Part shown: piece after piece, positions 22,043 through 33,544 of the stretch
Layout of the letters: every line of letters starts with the position of its first letter
How positions within the stretch are numbered: the stretch's first letter is position 1
Assembly: GCA_900073065.1 (NCBI GenBank)
Contig: FJOG01000018.1
Location: 800,079 to 864,078 of the forward strand
Length of the DNA stretch: 64,000 nucleotides
Source of the DNA: Phialocephala subalpina
Taxonomy: Eukaryota; Ascomycota; Leotiomycetes; Helotiales; Mollisiaceae
Direction: 5' to 3'
The notes under the pieces: model-generated
What the model was told of the DNA's origin: nothing
What the model saw: the letters and a program-made list of their open reading frames with translations, nothing else
Databases searched by the model: none
Translations under genes and position numbers: made by a program

Positions 22043-24011
22043 TCATGACAAAAAGCTTCCGAACAGAAGATCTTCCTCTGTGTTCCAAATACCTGTATCT
22101 TCAAAGAGCGACCCATACTCCGACATGCGTGGAAGGTCAAGATGTGCGCCAGATCTTGATAGATCAAAAACAGGCTCAGAGCTTGCAAACTGAAAGCTGC
22201 CCTGTTGCATCGCTCCAGATGGCCTGTCTCGGCTGTTAAGACGATTCTGCAAAGCTGGGAAATCGTCGTCAATGTCTCGCAGCATGGTTTGCGCGAGTTG
22301 AATGTGTTGCTTGAAGGTCTCGAGAAGCCTGAGGAGGAAGCGCAACGATTTTTCGTAAGCGGGTCGCTGGTCCTCGAGCCACGAAGTTGCGAACACATAC
22401 GCCGCGCAGTATATCGAGTAGACTATTAGGAAGTGGTACTGGTACGGAGCAGGTCAGTCATATTCAGCATAGCTAACACGAAACAGAAGCTCACGGAGCG
22501 TGGATCCCATCCACTAGTAATTTCCATTATCATGGTAATGGTCGAAGCTGCCTCGAGGCATAGTGTCCTGCTATGTTGCAAGATGTCTGTCGGCATTGTG
22601 TTGTTGCTGTTGTTGTCTCGGAACCTGGCTGTACGATGAACGATAATTGTGGCAGTCGGTGTCGCTGTGTACAAGTAGGCAATGCTAGGATCTAGCAGAG
22701 AAGCTGAAAGATCCAAATATTCCGGAACATTATAACTAGTTGTTAGAGCACTCCGAAGTGTATTCTCCTTTAACGAGGCGACATCCATCAATTCGTCAGT
22801 GGTTGTGGCAATATCACAGCTCTCGAGATCTGTCAGTTTCGTAACAGCCCGAGACAAGAGGACGACGGAGGCTGCGTAGCTGGATATCCGCTGACGGTTT
22901 TTGGTCTTGAGAGCTTCCGACAATAAGAAATACTCCTCTTCGACGCCGCCGACGAATGCGTCATTAGACGCTGGTAGATATGTACATATCTGGAACTGTG
23001 TTAGATTTGGAGACAAATTTCATAGCATAGTTGGACCTACATTGTTTTCTTGAATCAGTGGAGGGGTACTCAAAGAAACAGAATTGTAACGATCCAGTAG
23101 GAAGGCCTGCCAGAAGACCCTTCTCCTTTCTTCTGCCTCAGTGATGTCTTTGGCTGTATTAACGAGAATGAGGGTCGGATCATGAGTACGAGACAGCGCG
23201 TCATGGCGATGGAGTTTCAACAAATGCACCATTTGAACAGCTCTCGCAGTACTCATGGACTCTCTATGGAAGTAGCCCCGTTCGAGCTCATAAAGAGCAA
23301 TGAGAACCCAAGCTTGGCATTGGAAGAGGTTGACACGATCTAGTCGGCAGTCCTTCAGTTCGACTTCCTCAAGTTTCCTGCGTGATGAATGGTACAGCCG
23401 CTCGGACCAATGTGGCTGGGCTTCCAACTTCAATGCACCAAGTGCACATATTGCGTGCCGGAGATAGCTTGGCGGGATAGTGCTTGCATTCATCGTTGAC
23501 TCGGTGTACTTTATTTGGTGGATTATATTGATGACAGGACTAACGAAGTCGAAGAATGCTTGTTCTCTAGATAGCGAATGAATCAGGAATGGCTCGACAC
23601 CAGGTGATAGGCGGTACATGCAGCAAAGAAGTTGTACTAGCGTCCAAATCCGCCACCTCATCGGATTCTCCATAACGTGCCAGACAAATTGTATGGGATG
23701 GCTCAACGTCCCCCGGCACACCATTTTGAGTGGCAGATTGAAGTAATTGCTCGACGTGACCTGGAACACCGGTTAGATGGTTTGAAGGATGAAAGATTTG
23801 CTTGAAGCTCACCAAGGCGACTTTCGAGCTGATGAACACGCGAGACCTTGGTAGATGTCCTCCTAACTAGCCCCTCTGCCTTAGTACTGTACTGACACTT
23901 GAAGCCAAACTTTTGACACGAACTACAAGGGTCGTCCCTAGAGCATCGAAGCTTGCGTTTTCTGCAGAATGTACATGCTCGACGAGTGGAATGGTTATGG
24001 CTCTGAGACAT
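22043..24011 (-). CDS. Zn2Cys6 transcription factor with fungal-specific TF domain
   Basis: ATG 24011 begins MSQSHNHSTRRACTFCRKRK; the cluster is CTFCRKRKLRCSRDDPCSSCQKFGFKC. Exon 1 is 24011-23813, followed by a 52-nt intron (23761-23812). The next part changes frame: a linker (HVEQLLQSATQNG) opens at 23760, but the fungal-specific domain from about 23590 down (REQAFFDFVSPVINIIHQ, LRHAICALGALKLEA, RAVQMVHLLKLHRHD, EAEERRRVFWQAFLLDRY) is in another frame, needing either an unassigned intron or an indel near 23570-23600. Further exons are to 23041, 22989-22495 and 22438-22043 (introns 51 and 56 nt). EERRRVFWxxFxLDR is the signature of the fungal_trans domain. Probably regulates a neighbour; target unknown. 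Confidence 0.8.
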
Positions 24012-24818
24012 TGTGAATAGGTGAAGATATTGAATACACACAAGAACGCGGAAGTAAGAGCAGACAACGATTTAATTGAGGTTGTTGATGATTAGGAGAA
24101 GACGTGAGTGTGAGGCAGCGATGCTCGCTTGGGCTTGCCTCGTGGTGCTCTAGCCGCTTTCGGACTAATACAAATATCACCACCCCAGTTTGCCCGTCTT
24201 ACCTTCACTGAGAGCATCCTCTCATAGGTAGTTTTTCTTCCAGCATCATCTTAAAGAATGATACTATCGATTCTGTTTGTTTTGATGTTGTGGATTTTCG
24301 ATCAACCTTTCCACCAAATTGTGAAGCCCCAAATACATTTCTATTTTCAGCAAGTGTTGCGCCGCTTCAGGCCTGTGACAGCTGCCAAGCTAATCTTTAC
24401 GTGAACGATCCCCTGTAACAACGCATCGAGCAGCATAAGCTTCACCTAGCAAAGCTTCAATTGGTTCTTGGGCGTATCCTCAATCTCTATCTCCGCGTCG
24501 ATAACGATGATCTTCTACCACTAGTCTAATCTTTCTGCATCGCAAAGCTCCTCTTCTGTCATGTTTCAGCTCTGAGTTGTGAGGCGCAGACGATCGCCAA
24601 TTGCTATCGTCTGGGGCCCCTATTATTATTGTGTCACTGCTGCTCTTATACCTTATATCTTCAGCCCTACAGCACGCTGGGATCATAAACCCACCTTTGA
24701 ACAGATGTCAACTAGAAGCTTGTGTTCTATGTTGCGGACAAGGAGTCTCTGAGAGTCTCCGATAACGCTTTGTCGCCTCAATTACCCAGTCTCCGGGAAT
24801 TCACGAGAGTTCGTCTTC
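24012..24818. promoter_or_regulatory. divergent promoter region between TF and LtrA-like gene
   Basis: An 807-bp head-to-head spacer holding both promoters. No gene or specific site was identified. Confidence 0.4.
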
Positions 24819-26487
24819 ATGTCTTCCCACGACCACTCCCAAGAGGAGGAAGGCATCTCCACCAAGAATGTCGCCTTCAACAACGAAGAGCCTGCCCAAT
24901 CAGAATCTTTATTGTCTCGAAGACAATGGGTGACTCGAGCAAATCGCCACAGGACTAATCTGGACGAGGTCGAATTCGACTCACGAGCCTTTCGCCACGC
25001 TCATATTATCAGACGTCCTCATGCAATGCAACACTTCCATCAACAGGAAAAGCCCAAACAGCGCAGACTTTTCAGGTCGAATAGTGCCGGCTCCGACGAA
25101 AAAGAAGAACGCTCGACGGATAACGTCCTCATTCAATTAGCTCGATTGGATCTGTTCATCGACTTGATCTGGGTCGGTATTGTCGCAAATCTTTCGGCTA
25201 CCTTCAGCGCTCAAGCTTTCAGCGACAGTGGAGTGGACCAAGGGACTGCTTTCCTGGAGTACTTTCTTCTGTTCATGCCTATTTGGCGACTATGGGACTA
25301 TCTTCGGGAATACGGAAGCAACTTCTACAAAGACGACATCATCCAGCGAAACTTCATGGTCTGGATCCTCATCCTAAGTGTGCTCTACGGCATCAACGCA
25401 CCTTATGCGTTCAATCCAGACCACGAGGGCGAAAGCATCAAATTGCTCATTGTCATCTACCTTATTGCACGAGGATCCTTTCTTATCGCATATGTACTGC
25501 AGTCCCTATTTCTGCCTTTCCTGAGACGCCAAGTCCTGTTCCAAATCGCCACAACAACAGCAATCGGTGGGATATGGATTGCAGCTATCTTCGTGCCCTA
25601 CCCTGGGAAGACCGCACTTCTCATAGTGGCTAATGCGATCGAACATCCACTTGCAATTCTCATCGCTTCACCAGTTGCCGATCGTCTGCTGACTGGAGGT
25701 TGGAAACACTCTCCGGATGTAGAGCATTACATCGAGCGTATAGAAGGATTCTTCATCATCATTCTTGGTGAGGGAGTCTTTAGGTTGATTGAAGGAAGTC
25801 CATCCGGCATGGGTCTGAATGCTAGGAGTGGCACTGTTCTCACTGCTTTGCTGCTCTATTATTGCATTCATTGGCTGTACTTCAATGGAGATCAAAGCAA
25901 AGTATACGTTCATGCTCTTCGACGAACCTGGTGGAAATCCTTCTTGTGGAGATTGTGAGTCAACTCCTTTAGTCCCATCATCGTTCGCGAGCTAATTCCC
26001 CAACAGCTTCCACATTGTAATCTTCGCCGCCCTTCTCATCCTCGCTGCCTCAGTTCTATTTCTCGTCGAACATCCCGGAGCCCGCACATCCACCGAAACC
26101 ACCACCACCACCGAAGCCGCCGCCAAAAGACAAGAATCCGAGCTTTTACCCGAATCGGAAGTTCCCCACTTCACCCTCTACGCTTTGTGGTCCGCCTCAA
26201 TAGCCCTTGGCACAACAATATTCGGCATTACCATCATCGCCCTCCTCAACCGACCCCTCGATAAACCCAAAACCCTCCTAGTAAACTCCCGCCGGATCCG
26301 CATGGCTCCAAGACTGCCTGCTATTGCACTTATTGTGTGTTTGCCATTGTTTAAGAGTCTGAATGCGGGATCGTGGTGTGGTGTTAGTACGAGTATTTTG
26401 TATGTAGTTTTCTTGTGGGAGTGGATGGCAGGGATGGAGAGGAATTGGCAGATTTTGGAACCGAAGGGAGACGGTGATTATAACTGA
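24819..26487 (+). CDS. low temperature requirement A (LtrA) family membrane protein
   Basis: Exons 24819-25954 and 26007-26487 (intron 52 nt), 538 aa. A hydrophilic 100-residue N-terminus rich in charged residues precedes the LtrA domain, which opens with LARLDLFIDLIWVGIVANLS (the family's ExFFDLxxV-type motif) and includes WRLWDYL, RGSFLIAYVL and the EHYIERIEGFFIIILGEG block. About 10-12 hydrophobic segments. The family was named from a Listeria locus needed for cold growth; biochemical function is unknown and fungal members are uncharacterised. Between membrane segments near the second exon start is a Thr/Glu-rich loop (TSTETTTTTEAAAKRQESE). Good start context is not obvious, but the frame is open from 24819. 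Confidence 0.85.
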
Positions 26488-27187
26488 GTTGCGGCAAGCT
26501 CTTTGTCAACGAGAGTCCATGTTGATGACACAGCACCAATGTAATCTTACAATCTTAAGCTTGAAAATGGGGTTGGAGTGAAGTGCAAACGTTGAAGCGA
26601 GAATTTGAGATCGTGGGTAATGGCTGGACGTTGCTTCCTCAAGTACTCAAACCCGCACGTCTCCTTCCTCACAATCACAACCTTCCTTCCCAAAAGACAG
26701 CACCTTCCTCTCTCCCACTTCTTTTTGATTTCTTTTTTTCTAGGGAGGGGACGAGAATATAAGGTGAGGTACCCTCGAAGGGCAAGTAGTGCTGTGGGAG
26801 AGAGGTCTGATACCTTAGTCTTATCTCTAATTTGGAATCTATGAATTGAGTGATTGTTGTATAATGAGAGATGGTTTTGGTTGCGTTTGTGGTGGTGATG
26901 ATTGAGGTGTTGATGGTTGTAGCGTGATGAGATGATCGAACGAAGAAGGAACATCGAACCCAAAATCACCAAATTGAGTTTCTTTGATGATATTCGAGTA
27001 CATTTAATCCGTCTTTCAAAGACATTTGCATCTGTTTCAATAAAACTTGACCTATTAGATAATAATTTGGAGAGTTGGGCAGCATCATCGGCGCTCCAGC
27101 TATGAAGTCCTATCTCACCAACATCACAAACACCAACCTCACACACTTTCGACAGTTAAACCTCAGGATAGCACCATTCTTTGGGAG
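26488..27187. other. intergenic, low-complexity ORF only
   Basis: A long minus frame (26547-27146) is rich in His, Asn and Arg (NHHHHKRNQNH) with no domain; it most likely reads through AT-rich 3' sequence. Nothing else seen. Confidence 0.3.
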
Positions 27188-27740
27188 CTAGAGATCCTCG
27201 AGAGTCAATTTCATGACTCTCGCCGCCCTTTTCGTCAAACTTCGACCCGTCATGTTCTCGCCGGAGCACTCACCGCATACGGTGGAGACAGCTGCCCAAC
27301 GTGAGATGACCCCAACATCAGAAGCTTGAGACGAAACTATGATACCAGCATCGATTAAGATGCATAGATGTAGGAGAATACGTTTCATGGTGGTCAGCTT
27401 CGGTTTCGTGGAGTTGGGACGTGTTCTGTTCCCGCTGAAGATGACTGCGGACCTGATGATAGGGAGTCTTAACGTTGGAAGCTGGTATTGCGGTGGTGGA
27501 TGACATCACAGGGTAGAAACGTCTTCTGCGACTGGTAGACAGTGCAAACCAAGTTTGATGATATTCACCTTCGGTTTGGTAGACTTTGGACGCATTTTGT
27601 TCTCGCTGGAGGCAATCTCAGCCAGCCGACCGAGTGCAGGTCGAAGAAGTAATGAATTCAAAGAAGACGAATGAAGACCAAAAAAATCCAACACTTCGAA
27701 GAATCTCGAACTCGTTTCCAACTGACACTTTTATACACTA
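27188..27740 (-). CDS. hypothetical small protein locus with three imperfect internal repeats
   Basis: Minus strand. A TATA-like box (tataaaag) lies at about 27726-27734, just before an open frame starting at 27721 (METSSRFFEVLDFFGL). Three copies of a related unit occur further along: SSENKMRPKSTKPKVNIIKL (about 27625-27560), SGNRTRPNSTKPKLTTMK (about 27440-27387) and CSGENMTGRSLTKRAARVMK (about 27262-27205). The second copy runs directly into a hydrophobic segment (LLHLCILIDAGIIVSS). The frames of copies 1 and 2 differ, so an intron or indel separates them. No family recognised; exon structure not resolved. Confidence 0.35.
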
Positions 27741-29080
27741 GGCAATAAAAGTACGATGTCCCAAATCTCCTTTCCTTATTGTCGCTTGACTTCCCCTCAC
27801 CTCCTCAACCCTCACATCCCACGTCGTCTTCATCGTCACTCCCGCCTTCAACTCCTCTTCCGTTTTGACAATGTTATCCGTGCTAGCAACAGGACTCGGC
27901 AGCTCATCATACCTCCTCTCTCCCTTCCGTCCCTGCACCAATTCAATCCCATCACCGACTCTCAATGCCGAATGTTTTGATCCGTATCCATATCGAGATC
28001 TTCCATGCTCTTGATTCGTATCTCCCTTCCCACTCAAAAAGATACTTCTAGTCAAAGAATATAAAACACAGTTCATCCACCCACCACACGCCATGATCGT
28101 CCCCGCCGCTACCAAGTAGGACTTTGCAGGCGTATGACCGACCATTGAGCTAATGCGACCAGCTGCGAGAGGGAGAGTGGAGAAAACGTAGACGACGGGA
28201 TAAAGAATCATGTAGGTTGTTGCACGGGAGATGCGGGAAGAGTTTGGGGAATTCGTGGTAGCTGTTGCGAGGGCGGAGTTTGCGGATTGGTGAGTGAGTT
28301 GGGGGGCGATTGTGCCTAGGCGTCTTTTGAGGACGATGTAGGTTGTTAAGTACATGCCCAGAACAATGCCTTCAGCGGCCAAAACCCAGATGTAATGGAA
28401 GTAGAGACGGAGGGAGTCATATTGTCCATTGATGGAACACTATGACAAGTCTCAATTAGTGAAGTGTTGCCTAGAAGAACCTCCAACAGAGTTTTTAGAG
28501 GGAGGTGATAGCAAAGTGGAATACATACCCAATTCCCCTGCGTCACAAAGATATTCTTCGGATGCAGTATAATCGGAATACAAGTCAAAATGACAGCCAG
28601 TATCCACAGCCCAACAATACACCAGCAAAGCGTCGTCAACCCAAGTCTCCTCCCAAAAACAACATTATAAAATGTATGACAAGCAATAGCAAACACAAAG
28701 AAACCACTACTCAAATCCCCAATATTGATCAACCAAGCCTGCACAAAGCAAGGAACGCTCGGAGCAATAATCTGATCTTTATTAAGCCATACGACATCCA
28801 GAAAGAAGCCTAGATCACATTGAAAATCGGCAAGTACTAAGGAGTAGATCAAGAGCATGTACTGATTCTTGTAAAGTGGTGCTCGGTGGTCGTTACGGCT
28901 GGTTATGAAGCGGTAGGTGAGAAGACCGAGGAGACTCAAGGTCGTAGCACATGATATGAACGCGAAGACGCAGAGAGCGATGATGCCGGGTTTCATAGAT
29001 CGAGGGATAGGCGAGAGGGATAAAGGGTATTTGAAGTGAGTCCAATCATGAGAGGTGAATGTGGCGTTGGTGACGTCCAT
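27738..29080 (-). CDS. Git3/cAMP-receptor-like G protein-coupled receptor
   Basis: Exons 29080-28529 and 28439-27738 (intron 28440-28528, 89 nt), 417 aa. Seven hydrophobic segments: N-terminal exterior with N-glycosylation sequons (NATF), TM1 IIALCVFAFISCATTLSLLG, then YMLLIYSLVLADFQCDLGFF, the WLINIGDLSSGFFVFAIACHTF segment, WILAVILTCIPIIL, then after the splice YFHYIWVLAAEGIVLGMYL, ATTYMILYPVVYVFSTLPL and GGWMNCVLYSL. A long cytosolic third loop and a charged C-terminal tail complete the pattern of fungal Git3-type nutrient receptors. The conserved Cys pair for the extracellular bridge is plausible (VPCFVQAW and CSING). Ligand unknown; probably couples to a heterotrimeric G protein at the plasma membrane. 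Confidence 0.8.
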
Positions 29081-31058
29081 TTTGGCGATGAAGAATGGAT
29101 CGTGGAGTTGATGGTGACTTGATTCTAGCTGTTGGGGAGCAAGACATTTGTGGAGTCTTGATCTCTATGAATACTTTACATCCTCAGAAGTGCCCTGGGT
29201 CCTCACATGCCGTCGTCCTGGTGCCGTACCTGCATCGAGCTCGCCAACACCAGGAGAACGATTCTAGACAAATCCGCATGCCGGACTCAGTTTCCGCTGC
29301 CGGTTGAAAGAGGCCCACGAGGATCTTGTTTCTAGTCCTTCGCGAGGCACAAAATCGTGATCTGAACTTCCTAGCTAGGTCGTTCTCCTGGGTTAATGAG
29401 GTGATTGATGCCTCAACCGAAGTCTATAGGAACGGCATCCCAGTCAGCATTCGTGGCGACCAGATCGTTCATCTTGATTCGTTTAGATCCTGGTGCATAG
29501 TTTTGGAGCAGATGCTGGACAACGGAGAATCTCCATTGAAGTCTGGAGATATCGACTGACTGCAAACTTGCAGGTGCGTGTCGCAAGTTTCAGAACTGGT
29601 ATAAAACATGGTTCGAAAGACAAGGACAGCGTCGCACACTGCATCGTTCCTCGCGATCTCGTGCAAAGGGCCGAATGTTGGTTCGAACTTGAAGATACAT
29701 GCCCAAAATAATCCTTCTCGCAGGTTGGTACTACTGGAGTATCGAGCAATCTTAACTGACTTCAGGCTGAATCCTCTATGCTTGGCCTTAGGTATGGAAC
29801 CTCTTTCCCGCAATTCCAGAGCGCCATCGCAGATTGCAGCGCTGGTGTCCAGCTTTGAACTGTATATTTCTCTTCGTTGATTGGGTTCCGTGGCGTTGGT
29901 AACGAGGTAGGTCCCGGTGAAGATTCTGAGTTTCCGTCGCCTGCGAGCTCTCGCACGCACGTTGCAGAAGATTTCTGGCTAAAGTACTAAACAACTTGGG
30001 ACTTTGTCGCTGCCAAATGTCGTGAGTATGGAATAGGAAACGGTCGAATTAGTTTCAGAAGTCCTTTGTAGCGTGTGAGGCCACGGAGCTCGCATGCATG
30101 TAGTTGTTTGAAAACCGTGTTATCGATTGCCTGGATCGATAATTTCGCCGCCTCCTTCATCTCCTTATGTCGCAGAAAAATTCCCTTGAAAAGTTTAACT
30201 TCGTACCAAGTATCCTTTGTGTTACTCCAACTACCAACTTCCAAAAGACGTCGGTCCTCGAGAAGTTCGTGTGCCGACTACCCTGGTATTAACCTTATCC
30301 AATGCTGACATACAGGTGTCATTCTGGCAGGCGAATAAAGGAAGGGGCAGATCCGCGGGATACTGTGGTCTAAGGATAAATAAGTCCACCCCTGGCATCT
30401 GCTTCTCGCACCTTCTACCCCACAATTACGCCAATTCTGCCTCTCGTATTGGCCATCTACCCTTGGTGAGGCTGACCTCAAAAACCCCAGGGGTGAACTT
30501 ATTTATCCTTAGACCACAGTATTTCCCGGCGGCCCCGTATCACCCAAAGGGAACGAGGAATCCTTGTTTCGACGACCTCCTATGGACGTTGGGTTACGAC
30601 AGTTTCGGTACATATTCGTACAGTACTTTTCATGCTCCGCTAGCCCCCAATTGCCCGCCACTCTCGTCTCGCCTCGGCAGAGTGGCACGATCAATCCTTG
30701 TATCGACTTCATATTTCATGTACCTTCGCAATATTATCCATGGTGAGACTAGGTTTGTGCTGCAGAGGAAGGTAACAAGAGCCAATTGACGCAATGGACA
30801 GAAACATTCTGTCGACCCATCTTACATGGTGCACTGCACGCTGCCACTTCTTGAAAGATCAAATACGGGGTATTAGTTCGGTCGATACAAACCTGCCCTG
30901 CTGCTCGCAGCCTGGATTGCTCGCTATCATCCCTGGAATACCTGTCAGCACCATCATAATATTTCTCAACGTCCTGTAAACTTACAATACACTGTTACAC
31001 ACATCTCTGTCTAGACGCAAGATCTCGAAGGTGGTGCTCCATCAGAAACGATCTCAAG
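29081..31058. other. 2-kb region without recognisable genes, contains a MITE-like element
   Basis: Many short frames on both strands, none with family content. The only clear structure is the inverted-repeat element at 30361-30521. The plus frame 29326-29559 and minus frame 29469-29960 overlap each other and match nothing I know. Confidence 0.4.
30361..30521. mobile_element. 161-bp MITE-like element with 35-bp terminal inverted repeats and TA ends
   Basis: The left arm (30361-30395, tactgtggtctaaggataaa and onward) and the right arm (30487-30521) are reverse complements over 35 bases with one mismatch (gtcca against gttca). Both outer ends are TA, consistent with a TA target-site duplication as made by Tc1/mariner or Fot1-type elements. 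The interior (~90 bp) has no coding capacity. It is a non-autonomous element needing a transposase elsewhere. Confidence 0.75.
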
Positions 31059-32755
31059 ATGTCCAATACCGTTGATCATTCCCACAAAGCGGCGGATTTC
31101 ACTGTCGAGAACTCCGCCCTTGAGGATAGCTCATCAGTCCAGGACTCAGAGAAGCAAGCCGCTGGTACCAATGCGAGCCGCCATGAAGATGAGAAACTCC
31201 TTATCGACACCGCCGCTGAGAAGGCTCTCTTGTGGAAGTTGGACACGAGACTGATTCCACTTCTGTTTGCCTTGTGTAGGTCATCCCATAAGACTCCGTG
31301 GGATTGAAGCATTTTCTGACATATAGTAGATCTGATGAGCTACATGGACCGTTCGAACGTTGGGTATTTGCTGTGACTTGCCTCCTGCGAAACGGCTGCT
31401 AATGCGACATCCAGTAATGCCAAGATAGCAGGAATGTCAAAAGCACTCAAATTCGATGCCAAAGGTAACGATTACGCTTGGCTGCTGACCATCTTCTACA
31501 TCGGCTATATCGTTTTTGAATGGCTTGCTTTGATGTGGAAAGTTGTCCCACCGCACATCTGGGCTGCCACCATGGTCCTGGGTTTTGGTGGAATCGCCGC
31601 ACTCCAATCGGTAACGACCTCATGGTCTGGAATGATGGCGCTGAGGTTTCTCTTGGGGAGTTTCGAAGCAGGCTTCGGTCCTGGGGTGCCCTATTATTTG
31701 ACTTTCTTCTACCTCCGGCAGGAGATAGGGCTGCGCATCGGCCTCTTTCTGTCTGCTGGCCCGCTGGCTACCTGCTTCGCAGGCGCTCTTGCTTATGGCA
31801 TCACAAGCGGCCATGTGAGCATTGCTAACTGGCGTTTACTTTTCCTCGTTGAAGGTCTACCAAGTGTTGCCTTGGCTGCTGTAGCCTTCTTCTATCTTCC
31901 AGATTCCACATTCAAAGCAAAATTCCTGTCTCCCGAGGATAAAGAGGTGGCGGAGGCAAGAGCTGTTCGTCAAGTCGGAGGCGATGTGTCGGGAGCTACT
32001 AACCGGGTTGGGTCCGTTGTCTGGAAAGATATTGGCGCTGCACTCTTCGACTACAAGGTAAGTTCCCACATGGTCTTTCAATAAGATGGCCGATATTGAC
32101 GGACCTCAAGAACTACCTGACAGCAATGATGTACTTCTCATGCAATGTCTCATTCAGCTCGCTGCCAGTTTTCCTTCCAACTGTCCTCACCGAGATGGGC
32201 TACACCGCTGTGAATGCACAAGGTCTCTCGGCTCCACCCTACTTCCTGTCCTTCCTCGTCGTCATCGCCAGCACATTCATCGCCGACAAGACTGGACAAC
32301 GGGGGATTATCATCATGATCCTTTCCCTCATAGGAGCAGTCGGCTACATCATTCTCGGCGCCACCTCGAAAACCGCTGTCCGATATTTTGCCGTGTATCT
32401 CGCGTCAATTGGCATCTTTCCCGCTATCATCAACATTCTGCCATGGATTCTTAACAATCAAGGATCTGATACAAAGCGTGGAGCCGGTATCGCAATAACG
32501 AACTTGGTTGGGCAGTGCGGTCCGCTTCTCGGCACGCGTATTTACCCCGCCACGGGTGCTCCATACTATCGCGAGGGAATGTGGACCTGCGCTGCTTTCA
32601 TGTTGTTCAATGGCTTCTTGGCAATTGTGTTGAGAACTCTTCTTGCTCGGGAGAACAAGAAACGTGACGCGAAATATGGTGTTGTTGAGAAGTCCGAGGG
32701 AACCTCCTCAGCTGGAGTGGAAAATGATGGACCCAACTTCAGGTATATTCTGTAG
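31059..32755 (+). CDS. MFS transporter, anion:cation symporter type (Dal5/Tna1-like)
   Basis: Exons 31059-31275, 31327-31363 (37 nt), 31415-32057 and 32111-32755; 513 aa. N-terminal ~60 residues are hydrophilic. Family blocks: KLDTRLIPLLFAL, LMSYMDRSNVGNAKIAGM built across two introns, YAWLLTIFYIGYIVFEW, ALRFLLGSFEAGFGPGVPYYLTFFY, WRLLFLVEGLPSV, then after the last intron NYLTAMMYFSCNV and ILPWILNNQGSDTKRGAGIA. This is the ACS family carrying organic anions such as allantoate, nicotinate or other vitamins and their precursors. The biotin cluster is 20 kb away, too far to imply linkage. Substrate not assignable. Confidence 0.9.
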
Positions 32756-33544
32756 ACTTGGGAGAGTGTCTGGTGCAGGAAGGCCAAAAATGACCGCAGG
32801 GTTTGATATTTGAGTTTCTGGCAGGCTGAAGGGATTCGAGAAAGAGGGAGGATTCGAGCAGAGCCGGTCTCCTTGACACTAGCATAAGCCTAGAATAAAT
32901 GATAACTTTTAGAAACTACAATAGAGTAAGCTCATGATGGCATAAAGTTCGACTATAATGGGAAGACAAGAAGCCGCAAAAAATTAGAGAGATAGACAAG
33001 CGGGACCGCGCTTTGCAATAGCCAAACTTCCTCAATGTAGACCGGTGCAAATATAGCCGCTTGCGTAGTTATGTTATATCTCATGCATGATAGACGTGCT
33101 CCACATCCCATTCATTGAATCATTGAGTCCTGCCGTCTCTTCAGGGAGTACATTCGAATGTGCTTGGTTGATGTGAGGTAGCTGCAGTCCCGAATTACCA
33201 ATCGAAGGAAGGTCAGAGCAACGAGAGTTGGCTCTGGCGAGATTGTCTTGAAATCCAGGAAACTGAACGTTCCCCGCCTGTAACTCAGCTTCTCCACGTC
33301 GAGCTACCAATGCTCTCACATCTGATCCCGTTCTGCCGCCGTGCTCGAGTCTGCGGTAGCTTCGCCAAGTTGTTCATATTTGTTCGACGGCCCTTTTGGG
33401 GTGAATGTCCAAGAGACAGCTGAAGTTGCCCAAAGGGCGCTAATCCCTTTTGGTCCAGTCGCGTCAAACCCCACCAAGCTCTACAAGACGAAAACCTTCC
33501 AATTGCATACCCACATCTTCCTCAACTCCATCCTCTCTCCAACA
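32756..33544. other. intergenic spacer before DHFR
   Basis: No gene seen. The last 150 bp before the DHFR start are rich in CCAA/CTCC tracts typical of fungal promoters. Confidence 0.35.

Noticed and set aside
26547..27146. 199-aa minus ORF
   Set aside because: Low-complexity His/Asn/Arg composition, no motif, lies in 3' flank of the LtrA gene.
29469..29960. 163-aa minus ORF in the 29-31 kb desert
   Set aside because: Overlaps open frames on the other strand, no domain, composition unlike the real exons nearby.
31059..32755. Biotin or pimelate carrier role for the Dal5/Tna1-type MFS gene
   Set aside because: The family includes vitamin carriers, but 20 kb and many unrelated genes separate it from the biotin cluster; no sequence evidence for the substrate.
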